A stretch of 64,000 bases of DNA from Peribacillus frigoritolerans. GTDB taxonomy: Bacteria; Bacillota; Bacilli; Bacillales; DSM-1321. Shown here piece after piece: positions 1-8,169 of this stretch. Location of the stretch: the NCBI RefSeq assembly GCF_040250305.1, contig NZ_CP158190.1, forward strand, positions 3,380,001-3,444,000. Reading direction: 5' to 3'. The notes below the pieces were generated by a model, which did not search any database, was not told where the DNA came from, and saw only the letters and a program-made list of their open reading frames with translations. The number at the start of each line of letters is the position of its first letter. The stretch's first letter is position 1. A program made the position numbers and the translations under genes.

Positions 1-482
1 GGGTAACCAATATAACCTTCCCGTACGATTGAATAAAAAGGTCCTATTTCAAGACTGGCCCTGCAATGGTCACATTCTGCAATCTCTGCTTCTTCTGCGA
101 TTTCCGACACTTCGAAACATTTCATGCAATATACGTACCGCCGTTTAGGGCCGATAATCACCGTCTGGATCTCAGCTTCAGATAGACCGGCTTCCACCCC
201 GAGCGAGAAGATCATTACGGCATTGTTCCAAGCAGCCGCAATATAAAATTGGGTGCCCATCTTTTGTGACAAGATGACTCTCTTAATCTCCTCTTTATCT
301 TCCATTCCATTAATGGAAAGACATTCAACAGGCACTGTTCCTGCGATTTCAGAAGTGAAACTTTTCGCCTTTTCATATCCGGCTAGATCAGAAATGACGA
401 CGAACTTTCTTCGTTCATTCCGAGGAGTAAATTTATTTACGATCGTAATGGATTTATCAAACAATACTGGACTATTGTACAA
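1..482 (-). CDS. DmmA-like dimethylamine monooxygenase subunit (partial, runs off left edge)
   Basis: I read about 160 residues of an open frame from a TTG at 482 that follows an AGGAGG box at 491-496; it continues off the left edge. The visible C-terminal part carries two CxxC pairs (CMKC and CDHC), a zinc-ribbon or rubredoxin-like metal site, followed by a segment resembling the end of DmmA-type proteins. It starts 16 bp after the stop of the heme-dependent N-demethylase gene, so the two are almost certainly co-transcribed and probably form one enzyme. In the known DmmDABC and HODM systems several subunits pass electrons to the heme subunit that oxidises secondary amines. The subunit assignment is from family resemblance and context; further subunits would lie outside the window. 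Confidence 0.72.
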   Translation of the reverse strand, partial: MYNSPVLFDKSITIVNKFTPRNERRKFVVISDLAGYEKAKSFTSEIAGTVPVECLSINGMEDKEEIKRVILSQKMGTQFYIAAAWNNAVMIFSLGVEAGLSEAEIQTVIIGPKRRYVYCMKCFEVSEIAEEAEIAECDHCRASLEIGPFYSIVREGYIGY

Positions 483-498
483 GGCCCTATCCTCCTAC

Positions 499-1485
499 TT
501 ATTGTTTATCTTCGCTTTTTTGTTTTTCATCAATACTCCTCAAATATTCGACCGATTGCGGAAGAAATGGGGCAATTCCTTTGTATTCAGCCATAGGTTC
601 CGGAATATCCTGCAGTACGCTATATGTCAGATCAAACCACTCCTGGCGCAATGCCAAATCCTCCAGCGGCAGGAACTGAGTATTCAATACGAATAGAATG
701 GCGTTGCTTCGTGGCATGCGATAAAATTTTTGTTCTTCAACACGTAAACGAACAAGTTTACCTGCATTTTCCGGTGTTATTTCAGAACGCTGCGGTCCCC
801 ATACATCCATCGTTTCATAGTTGACATCCCAACGGTCCGCCATCAGGTTCCAGTTAATGCGTGTCCATGGCTTTCCTGGCTCGATGGATAATAAAAACTT
901 ACGAACGCGATCTGCCAGTTCATCACCTTTCCGTGATACAAATGGAACAGGAGCATGGATCTCATCAAAGGACATGCCTTTATTCCAGTTAGCCGAGAAG
1001 AGTGCGGCGTATGAAACTTGCCCCACTTCCAAATAGAAATTACTATCGCGATGAACCATTAAAACAAAATCATTATGGAAATGGCGGCCTATATAATCAA
1101 GCGGCTCATTTGGAAGCGTGCTGGCATCGCCATACACGAATGAATCGGATTCCCCGAAAATGTGGTTCTTGAAAGTCCAGTTGTCACCCTCTTTAATGAC
1201 CTCGAAATGCTCCGGATAGCGATCAGCTGCCATGTCGATGAGCATTTCCAACACTTCCCATTGCATTTCCATTGTGTGTGAAAAAGATTGAAACCTTATA
1301 TGCGGCTGTTCTTGAAGGAGACGACGCTTCGTTTCCACTTGGAGTTTGTATTCTGGTGTAACTTCAATACAGTTAACGTTTGAGAGTTTTTTCAAGTCGT
1401 TTGAATAACGATAGTTACCTGAAGTGAATGGAAATGGGAATGTATCTAAATCTGTTGTTTTGAAATCTAAACTTTGTGTAAACAT
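499..1485 (-). CDS. Heme-dependent oxidative N-demethylase alpha-like subunit (HDOD/DUF3445 family)
   Basis: The 328-residue soluble protein has the layout of the heme-dependent oxidative N-demethylase family (DUF3445): an N-terminal FPFxxG-type stretch, a central RHFHNDF region and a conserved arginine-rich PWTRINW segment. Characterised members are the heme subunit of histamine/dimethylamine-type oxidative demethylases such as DmmDABC, which turn a secondary methylamine into a primary amine plus formaldehyde. It lies between an NCS1 transporter gene and a DmmA-like gene on the same strand, in an operon headed by a -24/-12 promoter. Exact substrate cannot be read from sequence; dimethylamine or another N-methyl amine is the natural guess. 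The ATG at 1485 follows an AGGAGA box. Confidence 0.82.
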   Translation of the reverse strand: MFTQSLDFKTTDLDTFPFPFTSGNYRYSNDLKKLSNVNCIEVTPEYKLQVETKRRLLQEQPHIRFQSFSHTMEMQWEVLEMLIDMAADRYPEHFEVIKEGDNWTFKNHIFGESDSFVYGDASTLPNEPLDYIGRHFHNDFVLMVHRDSNFYLEVGQVSYAALFSANWNKGMSFDEIHAPVPFVSRKGDELADRVRKFLLSIEPGKPWTRINWNLMADRWDVNYETMDVWGPQRSEITPENAGKLVRLRVEEQKFYRMPRSNAILFVLNTQFLPLEDLALRQEWFDLTYSVLQDIPEPMAEYKGIAPFLPQSVEYLRSIDEKQKSEDKQ

Positions 1486-1532
1486 TGAACAATCTCCTCT
1501 CGTTCCCTAGATTCTTTAAAGTGAGTTTTCTT

Positions 1533-2945
1533 CTATTTAGCTTCCTTTAATTCAACGGATGGACGCTCCTTGTCAACTTCAAAACGGAAAATGTATTTAG
1601 ATGAAACATAGTAGGTGACTAAAGCGACAAAGTATGTTGGAATTCCGGCAGCTGTATAAAGGAAAAAGTCACTTGCTTCAAAAGTCAATGGATTATAGAG
1701 TGCCCAGTAAACGATCGTTCCGATAACCACCGTGAGAACGGCCGACGGGTTAATGCCTTTCCAATAGGTATAAGAGCCTTGTGTGTCATACAAATCCCTT
1801 ATTGAAATGCGTTGGCGCTTTACAAAAAAGTAATCTGCAACGACAATCCCGCCAAGAACAGCCATAATAAAAGAAATGACAGCAATGAATGAACCAAAGG
1901 CATCGTAGAACGTTGAGCTTAGAAGTAAGAATATAGTCGGTACGGTTGTTCCCATCGCAATCATCCATGACTTTTTCGGGAATACAGTTTTAAAGCTGAC
2001 AGCTTGTGAGTACATAAGGAATATGGCTGCACCGACATTCCCTACCGAAAGTAAAATCAAGCCAATGAAGCCGCCCCAACTTCCTGCGATGGAAAACATC
2101 CAGTCAGAAGGATTAAGAGATCCAGTTACTAATGCAGCAAGGGCCCCAACTAACGCGGCGATACAGACGATGATTCCATAGCTGTAGAAGCCTGCTTTAA
2201 ATGCTCCTCCTTCTGTTTTAGATAAACGGCTGTATTGGCCAAGGTACGGAAGCCATGAAAAGCCGAGACCGATGTTTAACTCCAGGGCTGTCGCGAATGA
2301 ACGAGAACTCGTTTCAAATGGCTCAGAAGGAAGTATATGAGCAACTTCCTTGAACCCCTGTCCAAACAAGACTATTGCGAGCAGGCCAAACATGAGAACC
2401 ATAAAAACCGGAACGGCTACTGCGGTATATTTTTGAATCGCTACCGGTCCCCTCACCGTTACAAGAAATGCACAGATGAAGAGCAAAATCGAGAAAAACG
2501 GCGCTCCCGTTGCTTGGCTTGAGAAAATCGCGGGCATCCCCATCCAATTAGCCGCCTCTGCTAACGCCTGGCCGGACATAAATAGCGCAATGGAAATATA
2601 GCCGAGAGTTAAAATAAGAAAAACAAAGAAAAAGATATTCGATCCTAAATACCCAAGTGAACTTCGAAACCCTACAAAGGTGTCTATGCCATAACGCGCA
2701 AAATAAAGGGTAATGGGAACTATCAACAGCATCGGGAAGGCGTTACCGAATAAAATCGCTGCAAGTGACTGCTTCGCGTCAAGCATTGTACCTGTGTATC
2801 CACCAGTTAACAGCCCAAAAGATGAGAGGCCAATAACAACTTGAACTAAAATTAAATCCCGAAGGTTAAAAATCCGGTCATTTTTACTTGCCGGTAAAAA
2901 CCCAAAGGCCACATCCTTTGAAATGGAGGAATTCTCTTTGCTCAC
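1533..2945 (-). CDS. NCS1-family permease (cytosine/purine/allantoin-type transporter)
   Basis: The protein of about 470 residues has some twelve hydrophobic segments and an N-terminal region, ending in NLRDLILVQ, typical of nucleobase:cation symporter-1 proteins (CodB, PucI, hydantoin and pyridoxine transporters). I place the start at the GTG at 2945, four codons behind a GGGAG box, rather than at the TTG at 2960 that has no ribosome site. It sits directly upstream of the N-demethylase gene, so it probably imports the substrate of that enzyme. NCS1 proteins normally carry heterocycles such as cytosine, allantoin or hydantoins, which hints that the substrate may be an N-methylated heterocycle rather than free dimethylamine. 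Confidence 0.85.
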   Translation of the reverse strand: MSKENSSISKDVAFGFLPASKNDRIFNLRDLILVQVVIGLSSFGLLTGGYTGTMLDAKQSLAAILFGNAFPMLLIVPITLYFARYGIDTFVGFRSSLGYLGSNIFFFVFLILTLGYISIALFMSGQALAEAANWMGMPAIFSSQATGAPFFSILLFICAFLVTVRGPVAIQKYTAVAVPVFMVLMFGLLAIVLFGQGFKEVAHILPSEPFETSSRSFATALELNIGLGFSWLPYLGQYSRLSKTEGGAFKAGFYSYGIIVCIAALVGALAALVTGSLNPSDWMFSIAGSWGGFIGLILLSVGNVGAAIFLMYSQAVSFKTVFPKKSWMIAMGTTVPTIFLLLSSTFYDAFGSFIAVISFIMAVLGGIVVADYFFVKRQRISIRDLYDTQGSYTYWKGINPSAVLTVVIGTIVYWALYNPLTFEASDFFLYTAAGIPTYFVALVTYYVSSKYIFRFEVDKERPSVELKEAK

Positions 2946-3027
2946 ACGCTTCTCTCCCAACTATAGAATAATGATTGTATTGCTTGGTATAAGGCTGATA
3001 TAGTTCTGGGTGATCGAAACAACTAAA

Positions 3028-3258
3028 TTAGACAAGTGAATAGATTAGGTAGGCGATGATTAAAATCATGAAAAGAATAGAACCTGTCGCATCACTCCAT
3101 TTCATTTTGTCGATTTTCACGGCTTCTTCCTGCTCATACGCATTAATCCGCTCATTCAAATCTGAATATAGATTTTTAATAAAGGGGTCTTCTGAATTGA
3201 TATTCTGTTGAAACTGATTCTCTTTATTCAAAATCACTTCTCCCTCCTTTGCAATCAT
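3028..3258 (-). CDS. Small single-pass membrane protein, first gene of the demethylase operon
   Basis: This is a 76-residue protein with a charged N-terminal two thirds and one C-terminal membrane segment (about residues 55-75, ending in LIIAYLIYSLV). I recognise no family. The start is the ATG at 3258, which follows a GAAGGGA box. The in-frame ATG at 3297 is excluded because it lies inside the -24/-12 promoter at 3286-3301 and so is not transcribed. The gene ends 82 bp before the NCS1 permease start and no terminator is visible between them, so it is probably the first gene of the operon and may be a small partner of the transporter. Tail-anchored topology is inferred from hydrophobicity only. 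Confidence 0.6.
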   Translation of the reverse strand: MIAKEGEVILNKENQFQQNINSEDPFIKNLYSDLNERINAYEQEEAVKIDKMKWSDATGSILFMILIIAYLIYSLV

Positions 3259-3285
3259 GCTTTCTAGTCCCTTCTCTTTACTTAT

Positions 3286-3301
3286 TGCAAAAACCATGCC
3301 A
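3286..3301 (-). promoter_or_regulatory. Sigma-54 (SigL) -24/-12 promoter of the demethylase operon
   Basis: Read on the minus strand the 16 bases are TGGCATGGTTTTTGCA, matching the consensus TGGCACRNNNNTTGCW at all fixed positions but one, with correct GG-to-GC spacing. Transcription would start near 3275, just ahead of the small membrane protein gene. A sigma-54 activator gene is divergent from it at 3427. Confidence 0.85.
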
Positions 3302-3352
3302 ATCAGAAAACACTATGCTAAAAGGGTTTTCAATAGGAAGAATATTCATTTT

Positions 3353-3377
3353 TGAAACTATTGAACAATTGTGAAAT
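3353..3377. promoter_or_regulatory. Candidate activator-binding repeats (TGAAAC-like, about 10 bp apart)
   Basis: Three related hexamers lie in the same direction: TGAAAC at 3353, TGAACA at 3362 and TGAAAT at 3372. The palindrome ACAATTGT falls at 3365-3372. They sit roughly 80-100 bp upstream of the predicted sigma-54 start, where enhancer-type activators normally bind. Function is inference. Confidence 0.35.
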
Positions 3378-3426
3378 TTCTGTAATATGAAAACTAGGAA
3401 GTTAAATGAAAGGCAGGTAGACATAA

Positions 3427-5262
3427 ATGGATCACTTCACCTCTGCACTCTTGTCTATTTACGATCAGCTTATTGTGACAGATAAAAATGGCACCATCCT
3501 GAATTCGACCGGAACAGGGAATTCCTTATTCCATACAGTCAAATCCGCCAATGTCGGTGGTTCCATCAAGGATGTTGAACAAGATTTATTTTCTACAAGC
3601 TTGGCAGAAGAGATAATGGGCAAAAATGAGAAAAGATCTTTCATGCAGTCCTCATGGCAAGGGCATGAGCTGCTGGTGACGGCATACCCGATTGAATCCG
3701 GGGCATGGGTCTGGGCTTACAAAGAAATTAAAGACTCTTATCCAGATACATCAAGGGGGCAATCGGGGCCTTTATTGGAATCGAAGAAGCCATCTTTTCC
3801 ATTTGTGATCCGCAGTAAACCGATGCTTGATGTTCTGCATAAAATGCAAATGGTTTGTGATGTCAGTGCAACCGTCCTGTTATTGGGGGAATCCGGGGTA
3901 GGAAAGGAAATAGCCGCCAGGGCCATACATAATATGGGTAATAGAAGCGACGGTCCATTTATACCTGTCAATTGCGGCGCCATCCCGGAAAACCTGATTG
4001 AAAGCGAACTATTTGGCTATGTAGAAGGGGCTTTTACCAGCGCACGGAAAGATGGCGCCAAGGGAAAATTCACACTGGCCCATAAAGGAATCTTATTCTT
4101 GGATGAAGTGGGCGAGTTACCGCTTAACGTTCAGGTAAAACTGCTTCGCGTCCTTCAAGAGCGCATTGTCACACCAATTGGCAGCACGGCCTCACACCCT
4201 GTTGATATTCAAGTGATTGCCGCAACAAATAAATCGCTCGAGAAAATGGTGAAAAAAGGTGAATTCCGAGAAGACTTATATTATCGTCTTCATGTCGTGC
4301 CTATCCATCTTCCGCCGCTTAGGAATCGTGTAGATGAGATCCCCTACCTGGTTCAGTTTTTTTTACAAAAGTACAATACACTATACAATCGAAAGGTCGC
4401 TTTCACACCGGATGCAATCGACTTGCTTTGTATCTATCAATGGCCCGGTAACGTGCGCGAACTTGAAAACACAGTTGAAAGGCTTGTGATTACTAGCGGA
4501 ATACCGGAAGTGGGTGTTGCATTGGTTAGAGAGGTGCTTCCTTTTAAAGGGCCCAACAAACCCCCTTCACTACCTGTCATCGATTTCCTAATGCCTTTGC
4601 AGGAAGCAGTCGACCTTGTGGAGGAACAGCTGATCAACATGGCGATGGAACAATACAAATCATTAAAACTAGCGGCAAAGGTATTGGAAGTCAGCCAGCC
4701 GACGATGAGCAGGAAATATAAAAAATTACGAAATAAATTTGAAGAGGCAAGCTTTTCACCAGTGGATAAACGGGCCATTTTAGAAGAACAAATAAACCAA
4801 CGGCTACGATCCATTGCCGTTGTAACCGCAGCTATCATTCCAGCTGAAGAGGTTATCAGTCTACAAAAAAATATGAACCGGCAAACTTCCTATTCCCAGA
4901 AATTAAAACAAAAACTTACCATGATTCAAGAAAAGGAAGGCGTAATTGAATGGGTCTTTATATTTATCATGACGGATGATGGACGCCTGATTCACCTCGT
5001 TGCAGACAAGGGCTTTGTAATTGAACCGGGGGAAGAATATATGGGCCCCCCGGAAATGGTTAATGTCGCTTACCAGGCGTTTAATGGTAAAGCGGGTGTT
5101 ACTCCCATATACGAAGACAGGTACGGTGAGTGGAAAACAAGTTTTGCGCCAATCATTGATGATGACGGCAATATCGTTGCTATTGTCGGATGTGATTACA
5201 GCAAAGCCTATTTCAATTCGGAAATGCAACGTCTCCGTAAGCAACTCAATATACATGTTTGA
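3427..5262 (+). CDS. Sigma-54-dependent transcriptional activator with a C-terminal sensor-like domain
   Basis: The 611-residue protein has a PAS-like N-terminus (about 1-100) and an AAA+ sigma-54 interaction domain (about 125-360) with Walker A GESGVGKE at 154-161 and Walker B near 221-230. A Fis/TyrR-like helix-turn-helix lies near 415-437. Two points are unusual. The sigma-54 contact loop reads GAFTSA (201-206) instead of GAFTGA, and about 150 residues follow the DNA-binding helix, whose last part looks like a PAS or CACHE ligand-sensing fold (charged DDG turns, FAPIIDDDGNIVAIVGCDYS). It is divergent from the demethylase operon and separated from it by a -24/-12 promoter, so it most likely activates that operon in response to the amine or a related ligand. 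Start ATG 3427 follows GGCAGG. Confidence 0.88.
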   Translation: MDHFTSALLSIYDQLIVTDKNGTILNSTGTGNSLFHTVKSANVGGSIKDVEQDLFSTSLAEEIMGKNEKRSFMQSSWQGHELLVTAYPIESGAWVWAYKEIKDSYPDTSRGQSGPLLESKKPSFPFVIRSKPMLDVLHKMQMVCDVSATVLLLGESGVGKEIAARAIHNMGNRSDGPFIPVNCGAIPENLIESELFGYVEGAFTSARKDGAKGKFTLAHKGILFLDEVGELPLNVQVKLLRVLQERIVTPIGSTASHPVDIQVIAATNKSLEKMVKKGEFREDLYYRLHVVPIHLPPLRNRVDEIPYLVQFFLQKYNTLYNRKVAFTPDAIDLLCIYQWPGNVRELENTVERLVITSGIPEVGVALVREVLPFKGPNKPPSLPVIDFLMPLQEAVDLVEEQLINMAMEQYKSLKLAAKVLEVSQPTMSRKYKKLRNKFEEASFSPVDKRAILEEQINQRLRSIAVVTAAIIPAEEVISLQKNMNRQTSYSQKLKQKLTMIQEKEGVIEWVFIFIMTDDGRLIHLVADKGFVIEPGEEYMGPPEMVNVAYQAFNGKAGVTPIYEDRYGEWKTSFAPIIDDDGNIVAIVGCDYSKAYFNSEMQRLRKQLNIHV

Positions 5263-5321
5263 TTTCGAAATGCAGTCATGCAGTGAGTCTATTAAACCGA
5301 CTGAATACTAGAGTAGAAAAA

Positions 5322-5374
5322 GAAAAGCTGATTACAAGAGCCGTCTTGAACGGTCTTTTGCAGTCAGCTTTTTC
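5322..5374 (+). terminator. Rho-independent terminator after the sigma-54 activator gene
   Basis: AAAGCTGA near 5324 pairs with TCAGCTTT near 5364, with an inner CCGT/ACGG helix, followed by a T run. It closes the activator gene. Confidence 0.8.
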
Positions 5375-5645
5375 GTTATTACCTTTACCATATACATCAT
5401 GAACGTTATGAAGAAATTAAAATGGCATTAACGCCACCATTTTTTGATCTAACTATTTTTTCATATGACCACACTTATATAGGCAATATTATATCTTGTT
5501 CCTCCACTAACCTGCCTCAAATATGAAAATGTTTAAGAGGATTTAGCAGACCATATGGATACTCGTTGCAATGATTTTAGGTAACAACCCGAAGACACAT
5601 TCCTATTATACAAATGAGTGCACATAAGCCTTTTTGCCATGAAAC
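5375..5645. other. Intergenic stretch with no recognised feature
   Basis: AT-rich spacer between the activator terminator and the end of the yibE/F pair. I see no gene, no strong hairpin with a T run and no clear promoter. Confidence 0.5.
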
Positions 5646-6422
5646 CTATATAACTTTCTCTTTATTTTCTCTTTTTTTCACCAAAAAATAAGCAGTAATC
5701 AAGGCTGTAATTGGAATTATCAGGGCTACTCCTGTTCCAGCACAAAATATAGTGATCATTTCAGCACTAAATATTTTTGAGTTTACAATTTCTCCAACAG
5801 AATAGGATAAATCCTTAAACCATATAAGCAATGCCAAATAGCCTCCAAAGAAGGCAAAAAATAATGTATTCGTAGATGTTCCCAAGATATCCCTCCCAAT
5901 ACTTAATCCAAATGTGAATAAATCTTTCTTGCTAATGGATGGATGGTGAAGAAACATTTCTCGCATGGGAGATGAAATGGCCATGGCTGTATCGATAATC
6001 GCGCCAATAGTACTCATAATAATCACTGAAGCTCCAATTTTAACAAAATCTACTCCAATATATAGGGAAAAGACGCTAAGCTCTTCTATTTCTTCTTCAC
6101 CGAAACCTTGTATCATCGCATTTTCCGTCACAATGACAATAAAAAAGAGTACAATAACAATCGTGATAATAGTAGAAATGAATGCTGTTTTTGTTGTACT
6201 GTTCACCTCGTTAATAAAAAATAAATTAATATAACTAATCACCGTACATGCAATCAATGTTACGATATACGGATCATTATTTGGATTTGTCATAAAAATG
6301 ATGGTGAAAAGTAACACCCCAAAGTTTAGGAATAAAGCAAAAAATGAACGTGCCCCTTTTTTTCCGCCAATCAAGATCATCAATATTAATAGTATAAACG
6401 CTAGCAACACTAATACATTCAT
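5646..6422 (-). CDS. YibE/F-family membrane protein (second of pair)
   Basis: This 258-residue protein is almost entirely hydrophobic, with about seven membrane segments, and carries the YibE/F signature of an acidic/glycine run in a helix (GAIIDTAMAISS) followed by SIGRDILGTSTNTL. The family is widespread in Firmicutes as adjacent pairs, and its function is unknown. Its ATG overlaps the stop of the preceding gene by one base (TAATG), showing translational coupling with the longer YibE/F protein at 6422-7558. The two probably form one membrane complex. Confidence 0.85.
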   Translation of the reverse strand: MNVLVLLAFILLILMILIGGKKGARSFFALFLNFGVLLFTIIFMTNPNNDPYIVTLIACTVISYINLFFINEVNSTTKTAFISTIITIVIVLFFIVIVTENAMIQGFGEEEIEELSVFSLYIGVDFVKIGASVIIMSTIGAIIDTAMAISSPMREMFLHHPSISKKDLFTFGLSIGRDILGTSTNTLFFAFFGGYLALLIWFKDLSYSVGEIVNSKIFSAEMITIFCAGTGVALIIPITALITAYFLVKKRENKEKVI

Positions 6423-7558
6423 TATCTTTCCCTCTTTCGATTAATGAAAAAAATGGAGACATATAGACCTATTGGAATAGTTAACACGATTCCAATACCA
6501 CCAGCTAGGGCACGGGCCAATTCCAATGTGAGGTTCATGGAAAGGGTAAATCCCAATGCAGAATCATTATTCAAATACAAAATAATCATAGGTATGGAGC
6601 CACTTATATAGGCAAAAAACAAAATATTTGTCATGGTTCCCATTATGTCTTTTCCAATCTCTAATCCTGAAGTTTTAAGTGCTTTTACTGATATTTGGTT
6701 ATTCTTTTCATACAACCCAAAAATCGAAGAAGACATGGTAATGGCTATATCCATTACGGCTCCTAAAGAACCGATAAATAAACCTGCCATAAACACCATT
6801 TTATAAGGACGAGTGATAAATTGCATCTCTTCATATCGAAGGCCATTTTCGGAAGTCAACCACATAATAAGATAAGTAATGAACAGCGATAAAAAAGTCC
6901 CTAACAGTGTCGCAATGACCGCTGCATAGGTTTTTTCATTAAAACCGTTAACGAGTAAAAGGGAAAGGACCGTAAATAGTATGATACTTATACTGCATAT
7001 CAATACCAAACCAATGTCTGATGTATTCAAATAAAAATCTAATGCATATGACAATAATATGGCATTGACTGCCAAACTTATAATTGAAAACAGGCCTTGC
7101 TTTTTTCCAACGATAAGTAATGTCAAGATAAAAACCCATGCTACAATCAACACAAATTTATCCCGTTTTACGTCTTTTATGGTTCCAGTCAACTCTGAAT
7201 TTCCTTCTGTCTTCGTATCAATCGAAACAAATAAATCATTTCCAACTCGATATTCTTGATCAAAAGCTCCGGATGAGGAATATTCATTCTTTAAATGAAT
7301 AAGTTTTCCTTTTTCTTCTCCATTCTGTAATTCGGCTATTATACTCTGGGTAAATAGTCGATCTTCATTTTGATACATATCATCCAATTCAGTTGTATTT
7401 TCAAGATTTGTTTTAATGACTTTGGCTATTGGAAGTTCATAGAATGAATAATTGTGATGAACAAAGAAAACAGAAGCGAAAAAACAAAGTGCTATGACGG
7501 CGTACAAAGAAACATGCTTGTAACCCATTTTTTTAAATTTATTTACGATAAAATTCAA
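6422..7558 (-). CDS. YibE/F-family membrane protein with extracytoplasmic N-terminal domain (first of pair)
   Basis: The 378-residue protein has one N-terminal membrane segment, a polar domain of about 90 residues that probably faces outward, then about seven membrane helices with the family motifs GAVMDIAITMSSS and GKDIMGTMTNILFFAY. It shares these motifs with the gene that follows it and overlaps that gene's start by one base. It starts at a TTG (7558) seven bases after GGAGG. Upstream lies a leader with a terminator-like hairpin, so expression may be controlled by attenuation. Function is unknown for the family; a transport or envelope role is a guess. Confidence 0.85.
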   Translation of the reverse strand: MNFIVNKFKKMGYKHVSLYAVIALCFFASVFFVHHNYSFYELPIAKVIKTNLENTTELDDMYQNEDRLFTQSIIAELQNGEEKGKLIHLKNEYSSSGAFDQEYRVGNDLFVSIDTKTEGNSELTGTIKDVKRDKFVLIVAWVFILTLLIVGKKQGLFSIISLAVNAILLSYALDFYLNTSDIGLVLICSISIILFTVLSLLLVNGFNEKTYAAVIATLLGTFLSLFITYLIMWLTSENGLRYEEMQFITRPYKMVFMAGLFIGSLGAVMDIAITMSSSIFGLYEKNNQISVKALKTSGLEIGKDIMGTMTNILFFAYISGSIPMIILYLNNDSALGFTLSMNLTLELARALAGGIGIVLTIPIGLYVSIFFINRKRER

Positions 7559-7584
7559 AATAAAACCTCCAAATATCGGGTGGG

Positions 7585-7631
7585 CAAAAAAGGCAGGGAG
7601 GAGCCAGAATTGACTGACTCCACCCCGCCTT
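7585..7631 (-). promoter_or_regulatory. Terminator-like hairpin in the yibE/F leader (candidate attenuator)
   Basis: On the minus strand a GC-rich stem (AAGGCGGGG...CTCCCTGCCTT) is followed at once by a run of seven T residues, only about 15 bp before the GGAGG of the yibE/F operon. No gene lies just upstream that it could end; the next minus-strand gene has its own terminator at 8021-8062. This is the architecture of a leader attenuator or riboswitch expression platform. I recognise no known riboswitch class. Confidence 0.6.
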
Positions 7632-7632
7632 A

Positions 7633-7689
7633 CTAGTATTTGATTGATTGATATATCTTATCATGAATGGATTTAGTTTGCGAAAACAA
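7633..7689 (-). CDS. Possible 18-codon leader peptide before the attenuator
   Basis: A strong ribosome site, AAAGGAGG at 7701-7708, stands alone in the leader. A TTG eleven bases further opens a frame of 18 codons that stops two bases before the foot of the terminator hairpin. The spacing is long and the composition is unremarkable, so this may be coincidence. If real it would point to translation-coupled attenuation. Confidence 0.22.
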   Translation of the reverse strand: MFSQTKSIHDKIYQSIKY

Positions 7690-8020
7690 AGTCCGATTTA
7701 CCTCCTTTACGTCTCCCCCCCGGTAAAACGGGAAAAAGAGATTGAGGTGACATCTGAGGAAAAACAAGCAGAGATTACAATACAGATAATGAAGACAATC
7801 TTACCAGTAACAATCCGCTGACCCAATACTCATTCACGCATAAATGGACATAGAATTTTACCAGATGTTTTGTCTTAACTCTTCTGTTGTCTAGACTTAG
7901 CACTCCGTACATATTTAAATTCCACCACTTTGAGTATAATTGAATTAAAATATTCTAGCGAGGTCTATATCTAAATACTATTAGGGATAGCTTCAGGGCC
8001 GTTAAGAAAAAGCCCAATTT
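7690..8020. other. Intergenic stretch upstream of the yibE/F leader
   Basis: Probably contains the yibE/F promoter. On the plus strand, about 7731-7821 holds a short open frame of coding-like composition ending in TGA, without a start or ribosome site; it may be a gene relic. No other feature is seen. Confidence 0.3.
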
Positions 8021-8062
8021 AAAAAGCCCAATTTCCCACCAAATAAATGAGAAATTGGGCTT
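8021..8062 (-). terminator. Terminator of the VOC gene
   Basis: AAGCCCAATTTC at 8024-8035 pairs perfectly with GAAATTGGGCTT at 8051-8062. On the minus strand a T run follows. A second copy of AAAAAGCCCAATTT lies just outside at about 8007-8020. Confidence 0.8.
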
Positions 8063-8169
8063 CTTATAAAGCGCCTGATACTGAAAAACTTGGAAATATA
8101 TCAGTTGTTAAATGCTTAACTTGTGATACGGTTCACCGTACCTCACTGAACTGCGTTTTTCACTCCAAT

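Noticed and set aside
253..696. 147-codon plus-strand frame at the left edge
   Set aside because: It is antisense to the DmmA-like and N-demethylase genes, lacks a ribosome site and shows no family features.
3259..3297. Upstream start for the small membrane protein at 3297
   Set aside because: The codon lies inside the -24/-12 promoter and would not be in the transcript; the ATG at 3258 has a ribosome site.
4437..4838. 133-codon minus-strand frame inside the sigma-54 activator
   Set aside because: Shadow of a confident plus-strand gene, with no ribosome site and no recognisable features.
5021..5311. 96-codon plus-strand frame at the end of the sigma-54 activator
   Set aside because: It overlaps the activator's C-terminal domain in another frame and extends into the intergenic region without a ribosome site.
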